64,000 bases of DNA from JAXMEB01 sp046348545 (lineage in GTDB: Bacteria; Pseudomonadota; Gammaproteobacteria; Berkiellales; Berkiellaceae). The DNA lies in contig JAXMEB010000004.1 in assembly GCA_046348545.1 (NCBI GenBank), positions 1 through 64,000 on the forward strand. Direction: 5' to 3'. The notes beneath the pieces are model-generated. The model searched no databases and was not told the origin of the DNA. It was given only the letters and a program-made list of their open reading frames with translations. This document shows positions 8,729 through 17,783 of this stretch, one piece after another. Positions within the stretch are counted from its first letter, which is position 1. Each line of letters starts with the position of its first letter. A program made the translations under genes and the position numbers.

Positions 8729-9194
8729 GGTGGTCGCATTTTTCCTGGAGATTGTTAGGGCAAGGTGATGCTATTTGAGCCGCGTAATGGTGTTGAGAAT
8801 TCGTTTGAATGCTTTCAACGATTCCTTCTTTGCCACCGGAAAGCGCTTTTTCAACGAGTTCTGATAAGCTTAAAAATGGATAATTTAGAATTCTGAAAAG
8901 CATCGGTAAATTTAAACCAGATACAATTCGAATTGGATACCCAAGATTCTGAAGATTCTGTGCAATGTTGCTGGGTGTCGAGCCATACATGTCTGTTGCA
9001 ATCAGTACGCCCTGACCTGAATCTAATTTCTTGACCAAATATGCAGCTTTAGTGACCATTAATTCAGGGTCTGGATCGCGACTGACAGATAGTTGTGTGA
9101 TAGGGAGGGGTAAATTTCCAAATGTATTATAGGCGGTATTAAGTAGTGCGTTGCCAATGCCGCTGTGCGTGACAAGTAAGATACCTACACTCAT
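8721..9194 (-). CDS. PTS mannose-family EIIA component
   Basis: 157 residues. The N-terminus (SVGILLVTHSGIGNALL) places the phosphorylatable histidine at residue 10, as in the EIIA-Man family, and a DMYGSTPSNIAQ segment follows near residue 68. It takes phosphate from HPr in the cytoplasm. No EIIB, C or D partners are seen, which matches the truncated, regulatory PTS of many proteobacteria where this gene sits between rapZ and the HPr gene. It starts 16 bp after rapZ ends and overlaps the HPr gene by 8 bp. Confidence 0.9.
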   Translation of the reverse strand: MSVGILLVTHSGIGNALLNTAYNTFGNLPLPITQLSVSRDPDPELMVTKAAYLVKKLDSGQGVLIATDMYGSTPSNIAQNLQNLGYPIRIVSGLNLPMLFRILNYPFLSLSELVEKALSGGKEGIVESIQTNSQHHYAAQIASPCPNNLQEKCDHHD

Positions 9195-9210
9195 TTTTTG
9201 CTCTTTTTAT

Positions 9211-10053
9211 TTATAGATCACGATGTCTAACTTGAACGTTACACCGTAATGATTTGGTTCGTTTCAATAATTGATCCACAATATAGACTGACCGGTGACG
9301 CCCACCTGTACAACCTACACCAACAGTTAGATAACTGCGATTGTCAGATTCGAAATGTGGGATCCAATTCTCCAAAAATCCCATGATATCTTCAACCATT
9401 TTTTTAACTGTGCTCTGCTGTTCTAAATACTGAACCACGTCTGAATCTAAACCATTTAGCATTCTCAAGTTAGTCTGCCAATAAGGGTTCGGCAAACAAC
9501 GAACATCAAAAATAAAATCTGCATCACTTGGTAAACCATTTTTGAAACCAAAAGATTGAATCAGAAGTTGCAGTGAGGATTCATTTTCACGAGCAACGCG
9601 ACTACGAATCAAGCTAGATAATTGAGGTTTGGATAAATAACTGGTGTCAATAGTAATATTGGCCATATTGGCAAGAGAGCCAAGTAGTTCTTTTTCTTGT
9701 TGAATGGCTTCATTTAAAGATAAACCAATTTTTGTCAGAGGATGTCTACGACGTGTCTCGCTAAATCGCCTGAGCAACTCAGATTCTTGTGCATCGAGGT
9801 AGAGGATATCTAATTCTCGTTCGGGTTCTTTAAGTTGGCTGATTACCTCTTTTAAGACGTTCACATCGCTTGGAAGATTTCTGGCGTCTATGCTGACGGC
9901 AAGCTTGGGATGCATTTGTTGTAAATAGGTGGTGATGGTCGGTAGCATCTCGACAGGCAGATTGTCGATGCAGTGAAACCCTAGATCTTCAAGGGCATTG
10001 AGCGAAATTGTTTTGCCTGATCCTGAGCGTCCGCTGACGATTAGAAGTCGCAT
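9211..10053 (-). CDS. rapZ: RNase adapter protein RapZ
   Basis: 280 residues, the usual length. The N-terminal P-loop is GRSGSGKT (residues 8-15). The C-terminal domain contains GVGCTGGRHRSVYIVDQL, the hallmark of the RapZ/YvcJ family. In E. coli it binds the small RNA GlmZ and directs it to RNase E, tuning GlmS and amino-sugar supply for the envelope. The start overlaps the hprK end by 13 bp, and the gene is part of the rpoN operon. Confidence 0.96.
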   Translation of the reverse strand: MRLLIVSGRSGSGKTISLNALEDLGFHCIDNLPVEMLPTITTYLQQMHPKLAVSIDARNLPSDVNVLKEVISQLKEPERELDILYLDAQESELLRRFSETRRRHPLTKIGLSLNEAIQQEKELLGSLANMANITIDTSYLSKPQLSSLIRSRVARENESSLQLLIQSFGFKNGLPSDADFIFDVRCLPNPYWQTNLRMLNGLDSDVVQYLEQQSTVKKMVEDIMGFLENWIPHFESDNRSYLTVGVGCTGGRHRSVYIVDQLLKRTKSLRCNVQVRHRDL

Positions 10054-10913
10054 AGTACGGCTCCTGTGGTTTGAGGGAGGGGAGTTGGTGTGGTTGAAGC
10101 AGCAGAATGATCTATCCAGCCACGTACAGCAACCTCGATTTGGCTTGCCAGATATTGCCCGGGCAACGTTTCGATCATGATTTCAGGGATGTCGACATTC
10201 AGCAGTTTTAATGTCTGATACCGCGGCTTTAATTTATGGTCTGGGGTTGTTGTCATGGTGTTCGGTTTGATAAGCCGGATAACAAGATCTAAGTTTTTTC
10301 GAGGTTGAACTGAAACGTTACCAAATAATCTTGGAATTTGCCAAATACCTAAACCACGCACTTCAAGTAAACCGTAAATATTAGATGGGCAACTAGCTAC
10401 TATTTTGTGAGGTTGAATTCGAGTGAGTTGGGGCGCGTCATCGCAGATGAGTCTATGACCTTTTTCTATTAGATGTAGAGCGGCCATGCTTTTGCCAGTG
10501 CCACTTTCTCCTACCAGCAATACCCCTTTGTCAAAAATACTGAGAAAAGTGCCATGTTGGATCACTTGTGGACTACATGCCATTTGTACGGTGGGATAGA
10601 GGGTTTCATAGATTTCTTGAAGAGTACTAGATGTTCTTAACAGAATTCTATCAGGATAATTGGGTATTTCATGACAACATTCGCAGAAGATCGCAACCGA
10701 TACCCGTTCAGGTAGATTCTCAGGTCGTGGCGCTATTGTAGAGTCAAATAAAGCAATATTGGGTGGTAACGAAGGATGATAGGGGCCAAAATAAGGGAAG
10801 ATGGGTCGTTTGATTTGAGATGAGCGCTTTGATAACCATTGAAAGTTGAGGTTAGGATATTGATCTTGAATGGATAAGATTAAACTTAGAAAATCAACTT
10901 GTTGCCAACTCAT
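10041..10913 (-). CDS. hprK: HPr kinase/phosphorylase
   Basis: About 290 residues from the start chosen here (MSWQQV). The C-terminal kinase domain has the Walker A motif GESGTGKS near residue 135 and the family signature LLEVRGLGIWQIP about 65 residues later. It phosphorylates and dephosphorylates Ser46 of HPr. The frame is open further upstream, to 11030, but that stretch lies inside ptsN and reads like a shadow of it. The ATG at 10913, overlapping the ptsN end by 20 bp, is therefore preferred. The order ptsN-hprK-rapZ-EIIA-HPr is the classic PTS regulatory cluster of non-enteric proteobacteria. Confidence 0.93.
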   Translation of the reverse strand: MSWQQVDFLSLILSIQDQYPNLNFQWLSKRSSQIKRPIFPYFGPYHPSLPPNIALFDSTIAPRPENLPERVSVAIFCECCHEIPNYPDRILLRTSSTLQEIYETLYPTVQMACSPQVIQHGTFLSIFDKGVLLVGESGTGKSMAALHLIEKGHRLICDDAPQLTRIQPHKIVASCPSNIYGLLEVRGLGIWQIPRLFGNVSVQPRKNLDLVIRLIKPNTMTTTPDHKLKPRYQTLKLLNVDIPEIMIETLPGQYLASQIEVAVRGWIDHSAASTTPTPLPQTTGAVLCDF

Positions 10914-11340
10914 ATAAGACTTCTGATGTTGCTGCTTTGCGCAGACTTTCTCTAAATTCAGCTTGGCTAAATATTTCTGCAATTTGAGCAAGCAGCTGCA
11001 AATGTAGATCTGTTGTAGTTTGAGGAACAACTAGTACGAAAATCAAATCAACCGGAGTATTATCCTCGCTATCAAAAGAGACCCCTTCACGCAAACGTAT
11101 CAAAAGGCCCAAGGGTTCTTGAAGAAAAGGCAGCCGAGCATGGGGCAATGCAACACCATGTCCTAATGCGGTACTACCTAAACGCTCTCTAGCACAGAGT
11201 GTTTCGAAAATATCCTCTGAGAATAGACCAGGATAAGTTCTGGCGATGGTTTCAGCAGCGAATTCCAAAACTTTCTTTTTGCTTTTAAGCGAAACCCCAG
11301 AATAAGTTCGTTCTGGGGTCAAGATATCATGTATTTTCAT
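10894..11340 (-). CDS. ptsN: PTS nitrogen-regulatory protein EIIA-Ntr
   Basis: 148 residues. The phosphorylated histidine is His67 in GHGVALPHARLP, typical of EIIA-Fru/Ntr. It is a regulatory phosphoprotein that in other bacteria tunes potassium transport and stress responses. It starts 6 bp after hpf ends, in the conserved order rpoN-hpf-ptsN. Confidence 0.96.
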   Translation of the reverse strand: MKIHDILTPERTYSGVSLKSKKKVLEFAAETIARTYPGLFSEDIFETLCARERLGSTALGHGVALPHARLPFLQEPLGLLIRLREGVSFDSEDNTPVDLIFVLVVPQTTTDLHLQLLAQIAEIFSQAEFRESLRKAATSEVLYELATS

Positions 11341-11346
11341 AAAAAA

Positions 11347-11670
11347 TTAGCTAAGTGGGGTATCACCACCGTTTCCACGATCGTGTAATTTTTCTTTATG
11401 TTTAATCACTTGTCTATCAAGCTTGTCGACGAGCGCATCAATTGCCGCATACATGTCTTCATCTTGTGATTCGGCAAAAAGCTCTGAGCGGGACATATTA
11501 ACAGTTGCTTCAGCCTTTTGCTGAAATTTTTTATCAACGGATAAAATCACATGCACATTCGTGATATTAGAGAAATGGCGTTGAATTTTCTGGAATTTGC
11601 TCGTGACATATTCTTTTAATGCTGGGGTCACATCAACATGATGTCCAGTGATATTGATTTGCATTGTCAA
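11347..11670 (-). CDS. hpf: Ribosome hibernation promoting factor HPF
   Basis: 107 residues, so of the short type. It begins MTMQINITGHHVDVTPALKEYV, the S30AE-family N-terminus, and has the expected beta-alpha fold followed by a basic helix. It binds the ribosome and promotes the dimerised, inactive state in stationary phase. It lies 12 bp downstream of rpoN. The ATG at 11664 is an alternative start two codons inside. Confidence 0.95.
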   Translation of the reverse strand: MTMQINITGHHVDVTPALKEYVTSKFQKIQRHFSNITNVHVILSVDKKFQQKAEATVNMSRSELFAESQDEDMYAAIDALVDKLDRQVIKHKEKLHDRGNGGDTPLS

Positions 11671-11682
11671 CTCCTTTGGCCT

Positions 11683-13044
11683 TTATAAAATCTGTTTTCG
11701 TTCATTGGAAGGCAGAATTGCCATAGCTTCACGATACTTGGCTATCGTTCGTCTTGCAACTTTAATACCTTGCTCAGTCAAGAGTACAGCGAGTTGGTGA
11801 TCGCTGAGTGGCTTAGTTTTATTTTCATGATCTATAAATTGTTTGATTAAGGCTTGGATTGCTCGTGAAGAACAATCATTGCCTGAGGCAGTCTCTAAAT
11901 GACTAGAAAAGAAATACTTTAACTCATAAATTCCTCGAGGGGTATGGATGAATTTTTGTGTTGTGATACGGGAGACAGTAGATTCATGCATCCCAATTTC
12001 GTTTGCTATATCTTGTAAGATCAACGGTTTCATCGCGATATCCCCATGCTCAAGGAATCCTTGCTGTTTATCGACGATACATTGAGACACTTTTATTAAA
12101 GTATCATTTCTAGCTTCTAAACTCTTTAAAAACCATTTAGCTTCTTGAAGATGGTTCTTTAAAAAAGTATGCTCTCTGGACGAGCTAGAACGCTGAGCAA
12201 TATTAATATATTCAGGATTGATCCTAAGTTTAGGCATATTATTGGGATTGAGAAAGACGCTCCAGTGCCGATGCTGTTTTACAGCAAAAACATCAGGGAC
12301 GATATAATCAGATTCTTGTTTTCCAATGACGGAACCCGGCCTTGGGTGCAGTGTTTGAATAAGATGAATAACTTGCTTCAATTCATCTAGCGTCACCTGT
12401 AATCTGCGTTTGAGGGCGCTGTAATCACGACGACCTAAAACAGGTAGATAGAGTGAAACGAGTTCAATCGCTTGTTTGCGCCAAGGTGTTGTAGCAGGTA
12501 GATTCCTCAATTGAAGCATGAGTGTTTCTTTTAGGTCACGGGCTCCAACCCCGATAGGATCAAGTTTTTGCACTTTAAGTAGCACTTCATGGACTTCATT
12601 AACCTTGATCTTGAATTGTGATTGTAATGTCAGACAGATTTCTTCTAAAGTGGTTTCTAGATATCCATTTTCATTAATAGCATCAATAATCAAATCACCA
12701 ACCACTCGTTCTGTCTCTGAAACAGGGGTGAGATTCCACTGTGAAGTAAGATGCTCTCTGAGTGAGGGTTCGGTTGTTCTTTGCTGTAGGATATCAAGGG
12801 CCGTATCACTATCTAGAGTCTGAGAAGGTTTTGATAGCGATTGAGCCATAAATGCAGCCTCAATTTCAGCTAGGTCACTCTGTTCTGTATCTTCCTGACG
12901 CTCTAAAAGTGGGTTGGTCTCAATGTAGGTTTCAATCTCAGCCTGTAACTCTAAGGCAGACAGCTGTAATAATTTAATGGCATGCTGCAACTGTGGGGTC
13001 ATCGTCAACTGATGACCTATTTGTATTGAGAGAGTTGGCTTCAA
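11683..13044 (-). CDS. rpoN: RNA polymerase sigma-54 factor
   Basis: 453 residues. The N-terminal region I is glutamine- and leucine-rich (QLTMTPQLQHAIKLLQLS). The core-binding and helix-turn-helix regions follow, and near the C-terminus lies the RpoN box ARRTIAKYREAM. It directs RNA polymerase to -24/-12 promoters and needs an enhancer-binding ATPase. In gammaproteobacteria rpoN normally follows lptB directly, but here about 200 bp containing a family-B repeat separate them. Confidence 0.97.
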   Translation of the reverse strand: MKPTLSIQIGHQLTMTPQLQHAIKLLQLSALELQAEIETYIETNPLLERQEDTEQSDLAEIEAAFMAQSLSKPSQTLDSDTALDILQQRTTEPSLREHLTSQWNLTPVSETERVVGDLIIDAINENGYLETTLEEICLTLQSQFKIKVNEVHEVLLKVQKLDPIGVGARDLKETLMLQLRNLPATTPWRKQAIELVSLYLPVLGRRDYSALKRRLQVTLDELKQVIHLIQTLHPRPGSVIGKQESDYIVPDVFAVKQHRHWSVFLNPNNMPKLRINPEYINIAQRSSSSREHTFLKNHLQEAKWFLKSLEARNDTLIKVSQCIVDKQQGFLEHGDIAMKPLILQDIANEIGMHESTVSRITTQKFIHTPRGIYELKYFFSSHLETASGNDCSSRAIQALIKQFIDHENKTKPLSDHQLAVLLTEQGIKVARRTIAKYREAMAILPSNERKQIL

Positions 13045-13146
13045 GACAGTGCTCCGAAATAGTAAGCCTTACTCATATAATACAGGAATTATCTTAGAAA
13101 GGTGGAGAGTACAGATATAACTGGATATCAATTCAGTCACAAGGCC

Positions 13147-13247
13147 TCACTATACGCACAACAGATGATTTTTCGGGTACCTGCCTACGCTCTTACGAGC
13201 TACGGACCGACAAGCAAACCCGAAAATTCAGATGTGAAGGATATATA
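13147..13247. repeat. Family B repeat between lptB and rpoN
   Basis: Runs from about CTATACGCACAACAGATGAT to GTGAAGGATATATA, with GATTTTTCGGG and CCCGAAAATTC as inverted inner arms. The centre (TGCCTACGCTCTTACGAGCT) resembles 7710-7730. The right end stops at the TAA of lptB (minus strand). It lies within what is normally a continuous lptB-rpoN operon and could affect readthrough or mRNA processing. Confidence 0.7.
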
Positions 13248-13973
13248 TTAGAGCTTAAATTGCTCTCCGAGATAGACTGCTCTGACTTCAGGATGATTGA
13301 GAACAAAGTCAGGTGTTCCTGTTGCGATCACTTGACCGCCATTCATAATGACCGCGTCATCACAAATCGCTAAGGTTTCGCGTACATTGTGATCGGTGAT
13401 GAGGATTCCAATTCCGCGATTGGTGAGCATCTTAATTTGTGCTTTGATATCAAAAACTGAGATGGGATCGACACCCGCAAAAGGCTCATCGAGCAGAATG
13501 AATTTAGGATCAGAAGCCAAGGCCCTTGCTATTTCCACCCGTCGTCGTTCTCCGCCTGATAAGCTGATGCCAAGCGTATCTTGGACTTTTTCAAGGTGAA
13601 AATCCTTAATCAACCCCTCTAGTTTTTGTTCGCGAGTTTTTTTATCAAGCTCGGGCTTTGTTTCTAAGATAGCTAAAATATTATCTCTCACCGTTAATTT
13701 TCTAAAGACGGAGGCTTCTTGCGGTAAATATCCTAATCCTAATTTTGCGCGAAGATGCATTGGTAAATGCGTTAGATCATGTTTATCGAGTAAAACTTGA
13801 CCTTGATCGGCATGAATGAGGCCGACAATCATGTAGAAGCAGGTCGTTTTTCCAGCACCGTTGGGGCCAAGCAAACCTAAGACTTTTCCTGAACTTAAGC
13901 TGAATGAAACAGACTTAACGACAGCGCGAGATTGATAGTTTTTAGATAAGGCATTGACGGTCAGTTTTAGCAT
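13248..13973 (-). CDS. lptB: LPS export ABC transporter ATPase LptB
   Basis: 241 residues, the standard length. It has Walker A GPNGAGKTT (about 35-43), signature LSGGERRRVEIARAL (about 138-152), Walker B FILLDEPFAGVDP and the H-loop ITDHNVRET. It powers extraction of lipopolysaccharide from the inner membrane with LptF and LptG, which are not in this window. It lies 5 bp after lptA. The stop codon abuts the repeat at 13147-13247. Confidence 0.97.
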   Translation of the reverse strand: MLKLTVNALSKNYQSRAVVKSVSFSLSSGKVLGLLGPNGAGKTTCFYMIVGLIHADQGQVLLDKHDLTHLPMHLRAKLGLGYLPQEASVFRKLTVRDNILAILETKPELDKKTREQKLEGLIKDFHLEKVQDTLGISLSGGERRRVEIARALASDPKFILLDEPFAGVDPISVFDIKAQIKMLTNRGIGILITDHNVRETLAICDDAVIMNGGQVIATGTPDFVLNHPEVRAVYLGEQFKL

Positions 13974-13978
13974 GATTT

Positions 13979-14488
13979 TTAAGGTGTTTCGGGTTGATAA
14001 ATGAGTGTTGGGCGACTGGAAGGAGAGCTTTGAGCTGTAATTTGTTTGGATGCAAAATCGAAAGCAACTTCAGGGCCTTTAAAAATATTTTGAGCTTGAG
14101 TAAGCTCTGCATCGCCTTTTAAAATAAGTCGTTCGTTACTCGGAAAAAAGAATATCGTTTGAGCATGCCCTTTGATGGAGGTTGGATTGTTCTCGGTCAG
14201 TGCGCCATCGAAGATGGCAGGGTTCCCCCTGGCAATTAGTTTTTGGATAGCGCCGGCATCATTTTTTTCGATAATTAATTCATTGGCTTTTAAAGTTTTG
14301 TCGCCTTGCTTCATCACGACGTTTCCAGTATGAACAGCTTGTTGCGTTTTTTGATCCCACACTGCGGTATCAGATTGAATTTCAATAGGAAGCGGTGCAA
14401 TCGACGATGCATAGACGCCTGTTATCGCTGTGACTAAGAGCCCAGAAAATTTAGCTGTGAAGACTATATATCGTTTTAACTTTTTCAT
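13979..14488 (-). CDS. lptA: LPS transport periplasmic protein LptA
   Basis: About 169 residues from the start chosen here (MKKLKRYIVF). A signal peptide of about 28 residues ends near VYASS, followed by the OstA-like fold with IEIQSDTAVWDQKTQQAVHTG. LptA forms the periplasmic bridge carrying LPS from LptBFGC to LptD. The frame extends upstream to an ATG at 14536, but that would put extra residues before the signal peptide. The start at 14488 overlaps the lptC end by 38 bp. Confidence 0.94.
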   Translation of the reverse strand: MKKLKRYIVFTAKFSGLLVTAITGVYASSIAPLPIEIQSDTAVWDQKTQQAVHTGNVVMKQGDKTLKANELIIEKNDAGAIQKLIARGNPAIFDGALTENNPTSIKGHAQTIFFFPSNERLILKGDAELTQAQNIFKGPEVAFDFASKQITAQSSPSSRPTLIYQPETP

Positions 14489-15041
14489 TGAGTTGAATAG
14501 TTCCTTTGTCCAAGTCAGCTTCAGCACCAATTGCATCGATAATCAAGGATGATTGCTCAATTCTAACAGGGGCGCTCGTTCGAGAGCGATTTTCGTTCAA
14601 TAAAAATTCTAAACGTTCTGTTGTCAGGCGCCAAGACGGTTTGTTTTGGGTTGTGTGATGAATGTTAACTTGATCAGAGAGCTGAATCGCGTTTAATTTA
14701 TCGCCCAAATGGGCTTGTAAAGTTTGGCCCTTCAGAGAGCGTATAGACCATATCGCTGTAGGTGAATGCAGAATCAAATAGGGTTCTACGAAATAAGCGA
14801 TCCCAGCGTGATGAAAATGTGTCCATTCAGTCAAATGGAAATCCTGTATTAGTCGCCCGTCTTTATTAAAGCGGCGCATCTTTGCATTGTAAACGTACTC
14901 ATCAATATAGTCTTGTTTGGGAAGGATCCTTTGTTGAAGGGGGGGGGTATGAATGAGGTTATATTGAATAAAATATAGCCCCATTACTAGGATAGTGACT
15001 AAGCCTAACGTGACGTATAAAGTGCGGGCACTATAAAACAT
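14451..15041 (-). CDS. lptC: LPS export protein LptC
   Basis: 196 residues. A single N-terminal transmembrane anchor (about residues 8-26) is followed by an LptC-type periplasmic domain (YVYNAKMRRFNKDGRL). It links the LptBFG pump to LptA. Its ATG overlaps the kdsD stop codon by one base. In E. coli kdsC lies between kdsD and lptC; it is missing here. Confidence 0.93.
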   Translation of the reverse strand: MFYSARTLYVTLGLVTILVMGLYFIQYNLIHTPPLQQRILPKQDYIDEYVYNAKMRRFNKDGRLIQDFHLTEWTHFHHAGIAYFVEPYLILHSPTAIWSIRSLKGQTLQAHLGDKLNAIQLSDQVNIHHTTQNKPSWRLTTERLEFLLNENRSRTSAPVRIEQSSLIIDAIGAEADLDKGTIQLNEKVKTIYSLHS

Positions 15042-16018
15042 TAAAGGACGCCAGCTTTTAAAATGTCGTGCATATTGAGTGCTCCGAGTAATCGTTTGTC
15101 AGCATCCACAACAAATAGACCATTGATTTTCATACTTTCCATGATGCGTAAGGCTTCGGCAGCGAGTAATCCCGGGGAAACCACTTTTCCACCATGTGTC
15201 ATGATGTCGGTAATCGGGGTATTCGGAGCACCTAAGCCGCGATCGAAGATGCGTCTTAAGTCACCATCTGTAAAAAGGCCGATTTGGCGATGGTCATCGT
15301 CTAAAATTGCGGTCATGCCTAATCGAGACCGAGTCATTTCAATCAACGCTTCTTTCAGGGTTGCGCGATGAGAAACCTTCGGAACATCGTTGCCAGTATG
15401 CATGATATCGTCAATTTTGAGTAAGAGGCGTCGACCTAAGCTGCCGCCAGGATGAGCTAGCGCAAAATCTCGTGCGGTGAAGCCTTTTGCTTCAAGTAAA
15501 GCAACGGCAATGGCATCTCCCATGGCGAGTACAGCAGTCGTGCTCGCTGTTGGGGCAAGACCCAAAGCACACGCTTCGCGTTCAACTGAAACATCTAAAT
15601 TTACAGTCGCTTGTTGTGCCAAAGTTGAGTGGGGATTCCCGGTTAAGCTAATTAAAGCAATGCCATTTCGTTTTAATAACGGTAGAATGGTGAGGATTTC
15701 CTCGGTTTCGCCAGAGTTGGAAAGCGCAATGATAACGTCCTGGACGGTGATCATACCTAAATCACCATGGCTCGCTTCGCCAGGGTGTACGAAAAATGCG
15801 GGGCTGCCGGTGCTGGCTAGGGTTGCTGCAATTTTGCCGCCAATGTGGCCAGATTTGCCCATGCCGGTTACGACAACACGACCTTTGCAAGCTAGGAGGA
15901 TGTCGCAAGCTTGGATGAAAGTGTCATCGATTCTATGAGTTAGCTTTTTAACTGCTTCAGATTCGATCTCAAGCACATGACGTGCAATCGCTTTCAGGTC
16001 AACTTTTGTATCTAGCAT
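15041..16018 (-). CDS. kdsD: D-arabinose 5-phosphate isomerase KdsD
   Basis: 325 residues. An N-terminal SIS domain (GMGKSGHIGGKIAATLAST, about 53-71, and HPGEASHGDLGMI) is followed by two CBS domains at about 205-325. It converts ribulose 5-phosphate to arabinose 5-phosphate, the first step towards Kdo of LPS inner core. It is the first gene of the long kdsD-lptCAB-rpoN-PTS block. Confidence 0.96.
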   Translation of the reverse strand: MLDTKVDLKAIARHVLEIESEAVKKLTHRIDDTFIQACDILLACKGRVVVTGMGKSGHIGGKIAATLASTGSPAFFVHPGEASHGDLGMITVQDVIIALSNSGETEEILTILPLLKRNGIALISLTGNPHSTLAQQATVNLDVSVEREACALGLAPTASTTAVLAMGDAIAVALLEAKGFTARDFALAHPGGSLGRRLLLKIDDIMHTGNDVPKVSHRATLKEALIEMTRSRLGMTAILDDDHRQIGLFTDGDLRRIFDRGLGAPNTPITDIMTHGGKVVSPGLLAAEALRIMESMKINGLFVVDADKRLLGALNMHDILKAGVL

Positions 16019-16169
16019 AGGTAAAGATTTAAAAAAATAACCAGAATTTTATCATGAATTTATTTCCTTTTCAGACTTAATGCGGCAATCACATTGTTAA
16101 TTTGATAACTTAATTTAGTTTGACATTTACACCCTTTGAACAAGCTGTGGTAGATTGCAAGGACGAGAC

Positions 16170-16991
16170 ATGGTGAGAGATGAGATGACCCAAGGCCTTG
16201 ATCATATTATTGAAATTCGCAATCTTCATTTTAAGCGAGGAAAGCGCGTTATTTTTGATAATGTGAATATGAAGATTCAGCGAGGTAAGGTCACGGCCAT
16301 TATGGGGCCCAGTGGTTCAGGTAAGACTACAATATTGAAGCTGATTGGTGGGCAACTTCAGCCAGAAGCAGGTGAAATTCTCTTTAATGGGAAAGACATT
16401 TCTTCAATGAATCGACGAGATCTGTTTTTAGCCCGTAAAGCAATGGGGATGTTGTTTCAGACGGGTGCTTTGTTCACAGATATTAATGTTTTTGAAAACG
16501 TAGCCTTTCCAATTAGAGAGCATACTAAATTACCTCAAGACATGATTCGGGATTTAGTCTTAATGAAACTCCAAGCGGTGGGATTACGAGGAGCAAGAGA
16601 ATTAATGCCGAGCGAGTTGTCGGGCGGGATGGCCAGAAGAGCAGCATTAGCTAGGGCGATTGCACTAGATCCAAGTTTAATCATGTATGATGAACCTTTT
16701 GCAGGGCAAGATCCGATTTCAATGGGCGTGTTGGTTCAGTTGATACGCTTGTTGAATGATACTTTGAATATGACCAGCGTTGTGGTCTCTCATGATGTAC
16801 CTGAAACGCTTAGTATTGCGGACTACGCCTATGTGATCGCTGACGGCCGCGTGATTGGTGAGGGGGATCCACAACAGTTAATGGAGCATCCTTCAAGCTG
16901 GGTGCGCCAATTTATACAAGGCTTGCCAGATGGTCCGGTCCCATTTCATTATCCTGCTCAAAATTATGCACAAGATTTAGTCGGAGGTTAA
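16170..16991 (+). CDS. mlaF: Phospholipid transport ABC ATPase MlaF
   Basis: About 273 residues. It has Walker A GPSGSGKTT, signature LSGGMARRAALARAI and Walker B LIMYDEPFAGQDP, then the H-loop VVSHDVPET. It powers the MlaFEDB complex, which moves phospholipids between the inner membrane and periplasmic MlaC to keep the outer membrane asymmetric. I chose ATG 16170 because AAGGA at 16159-16163 is correctly spaced before it; a TTG at 16155 and an ATG at 16185 are alternatives. First gene of mlaFEDCB. Confidence 0.96.
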   Translation: MVRDEMTQGLDHIIEIRNLHFKRGKRVIFDNVNMKIQRGKVTAIMGPSGSGKTTILKLIGGQLQPEAGEILFNGKDISSMNRRDLFLARKAMGMLFQTGALFTDINVFENVAFPIREHTKLPQDMIRDLVLMKLQAVGLRGARELMPSELSGGMARRAALARAIALDPSLIMYDEPFAGQDPISMGVLVQLIRLLNDTLNMTSVVVSHDVPETLSIADYAYVIADGRVIGEGDPQQLMEHPSSWVRQFIQGLPDGPVPFHYPAQNYAQDLVGG

Positions 16992-16997
16992 CTCACT

Positions 16998-17783
16998 TTG
17001 TTTAGACGTGTACAAGCTATCGGTCGTGCGAGTTTAGATTTTTTTGAGCAATTTGGTCAGACCGCCATTTTTTTAATTCGCGCTATCATATCAAGACCAA
17101 GGCCAATCACTGGGTTTAAGTTGCTGGTTCCGCAACTTTATTCGGTAGGTGTGCTCTCGCTCGTGATCATCGTGATTTCAGGTTTATTTATCGGTATGGT
17201 TTTGGGCCTTCAAGGGTATAATATTTTAAGAAAATTCAGTGCTGAGCAAGCTCTAGGACAGTTAGTTGCCTTGAGCTTAGTCAGAGAATTGGGACCCGTA
17301 GTCGCTGCGTTACTATTTGCAGGCCGAGCTGGATCGGCTCTCACAGCTGAAATTGGTTTGATGAAAGCGACTGAGCAACTTTCTAGCATGGAAATGATGG
17401 GCGTTGATCCTTTAAGGCGGGTGATATCCCCTCGATTTTGGGCGGGTCAGATTTCGATGCCGCTTTTGGCCTTGATTTTCTCGGCGGTTGCTATTTATGG
17501 CGGCTATATGGTCGGTGTGAAATGGCTAGGGGTTGATGATGGTGCTTATTGGGCTAACATGCAAGCCTCCGTTGACTTTTATGAGGATGTTGTTAATGGC
17601 ATCATTAAAAGTATTGTGTTTGGTACTGTGGTGACTTGGATAGCGGTTTATCAAGGATTTGAATGTCCGCCGACCTCTGAAGGCATCGGTCGTGCGACCA
17701 CGCGAACAGTCGTCTATTCTTCGCTGGCTATATTAGGGCTAGACTTTTTCTTAACAGCGGTTATGTTTGGGGGTTTGAAGTAA
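16998..17783 (+). CDS. mlaE: Phospholipid transport permease MlaE
   Basis: 261 residues with five to six membrane segments and the MlaE hallmarks ELGPVVAALLFAGRAGSA and EIGLMKATEQLSSMEMMGV. It is the membrane subunit of the Mla transporter. The start is a TTG with a good ribosome-binding site (GGAGG at 16983-16987), 6 bp after mlaF. The mlaD ATG follows its stop codon directly. Confidence 0.96.
   Translation: MFRRVQAIGRASLDFFEQFGQTAIFLIRAIISRPRPITGFKLLVPQLYSVGVLSLVIIVISGLFIGMVLGLQGYNILRKFSAEQALGQLVALSLVRELGPVVAALLFAGRAGSALTAEIGLMKATEQLSSMEMMGVDPLRRVISPRFWAGQISMPLLALIFSAVAIYGGYMVGVKWLGVDDGAYWANMQASVDFYEDVVNGIIKSIVFGTVVTWIAVYQGFECPPTSEGIGRATTRTVVYSSLAILGLDFFLTAVMFGGLK

Noticed and set aside
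10914..11030. N-terminal extension of HPr kinase up to 11030
   Set aside because: It lies wholly inside ptsN and has no HPr kinase similarity; the ATG at 10913 gives a normal protein.
16118..16157. Promoter before mlaF with TTGACA at 16120
   Set aside because: No convincing -10 box at 16-18 bp; the nearest candidate (TAGATT) is about 25 bp away.
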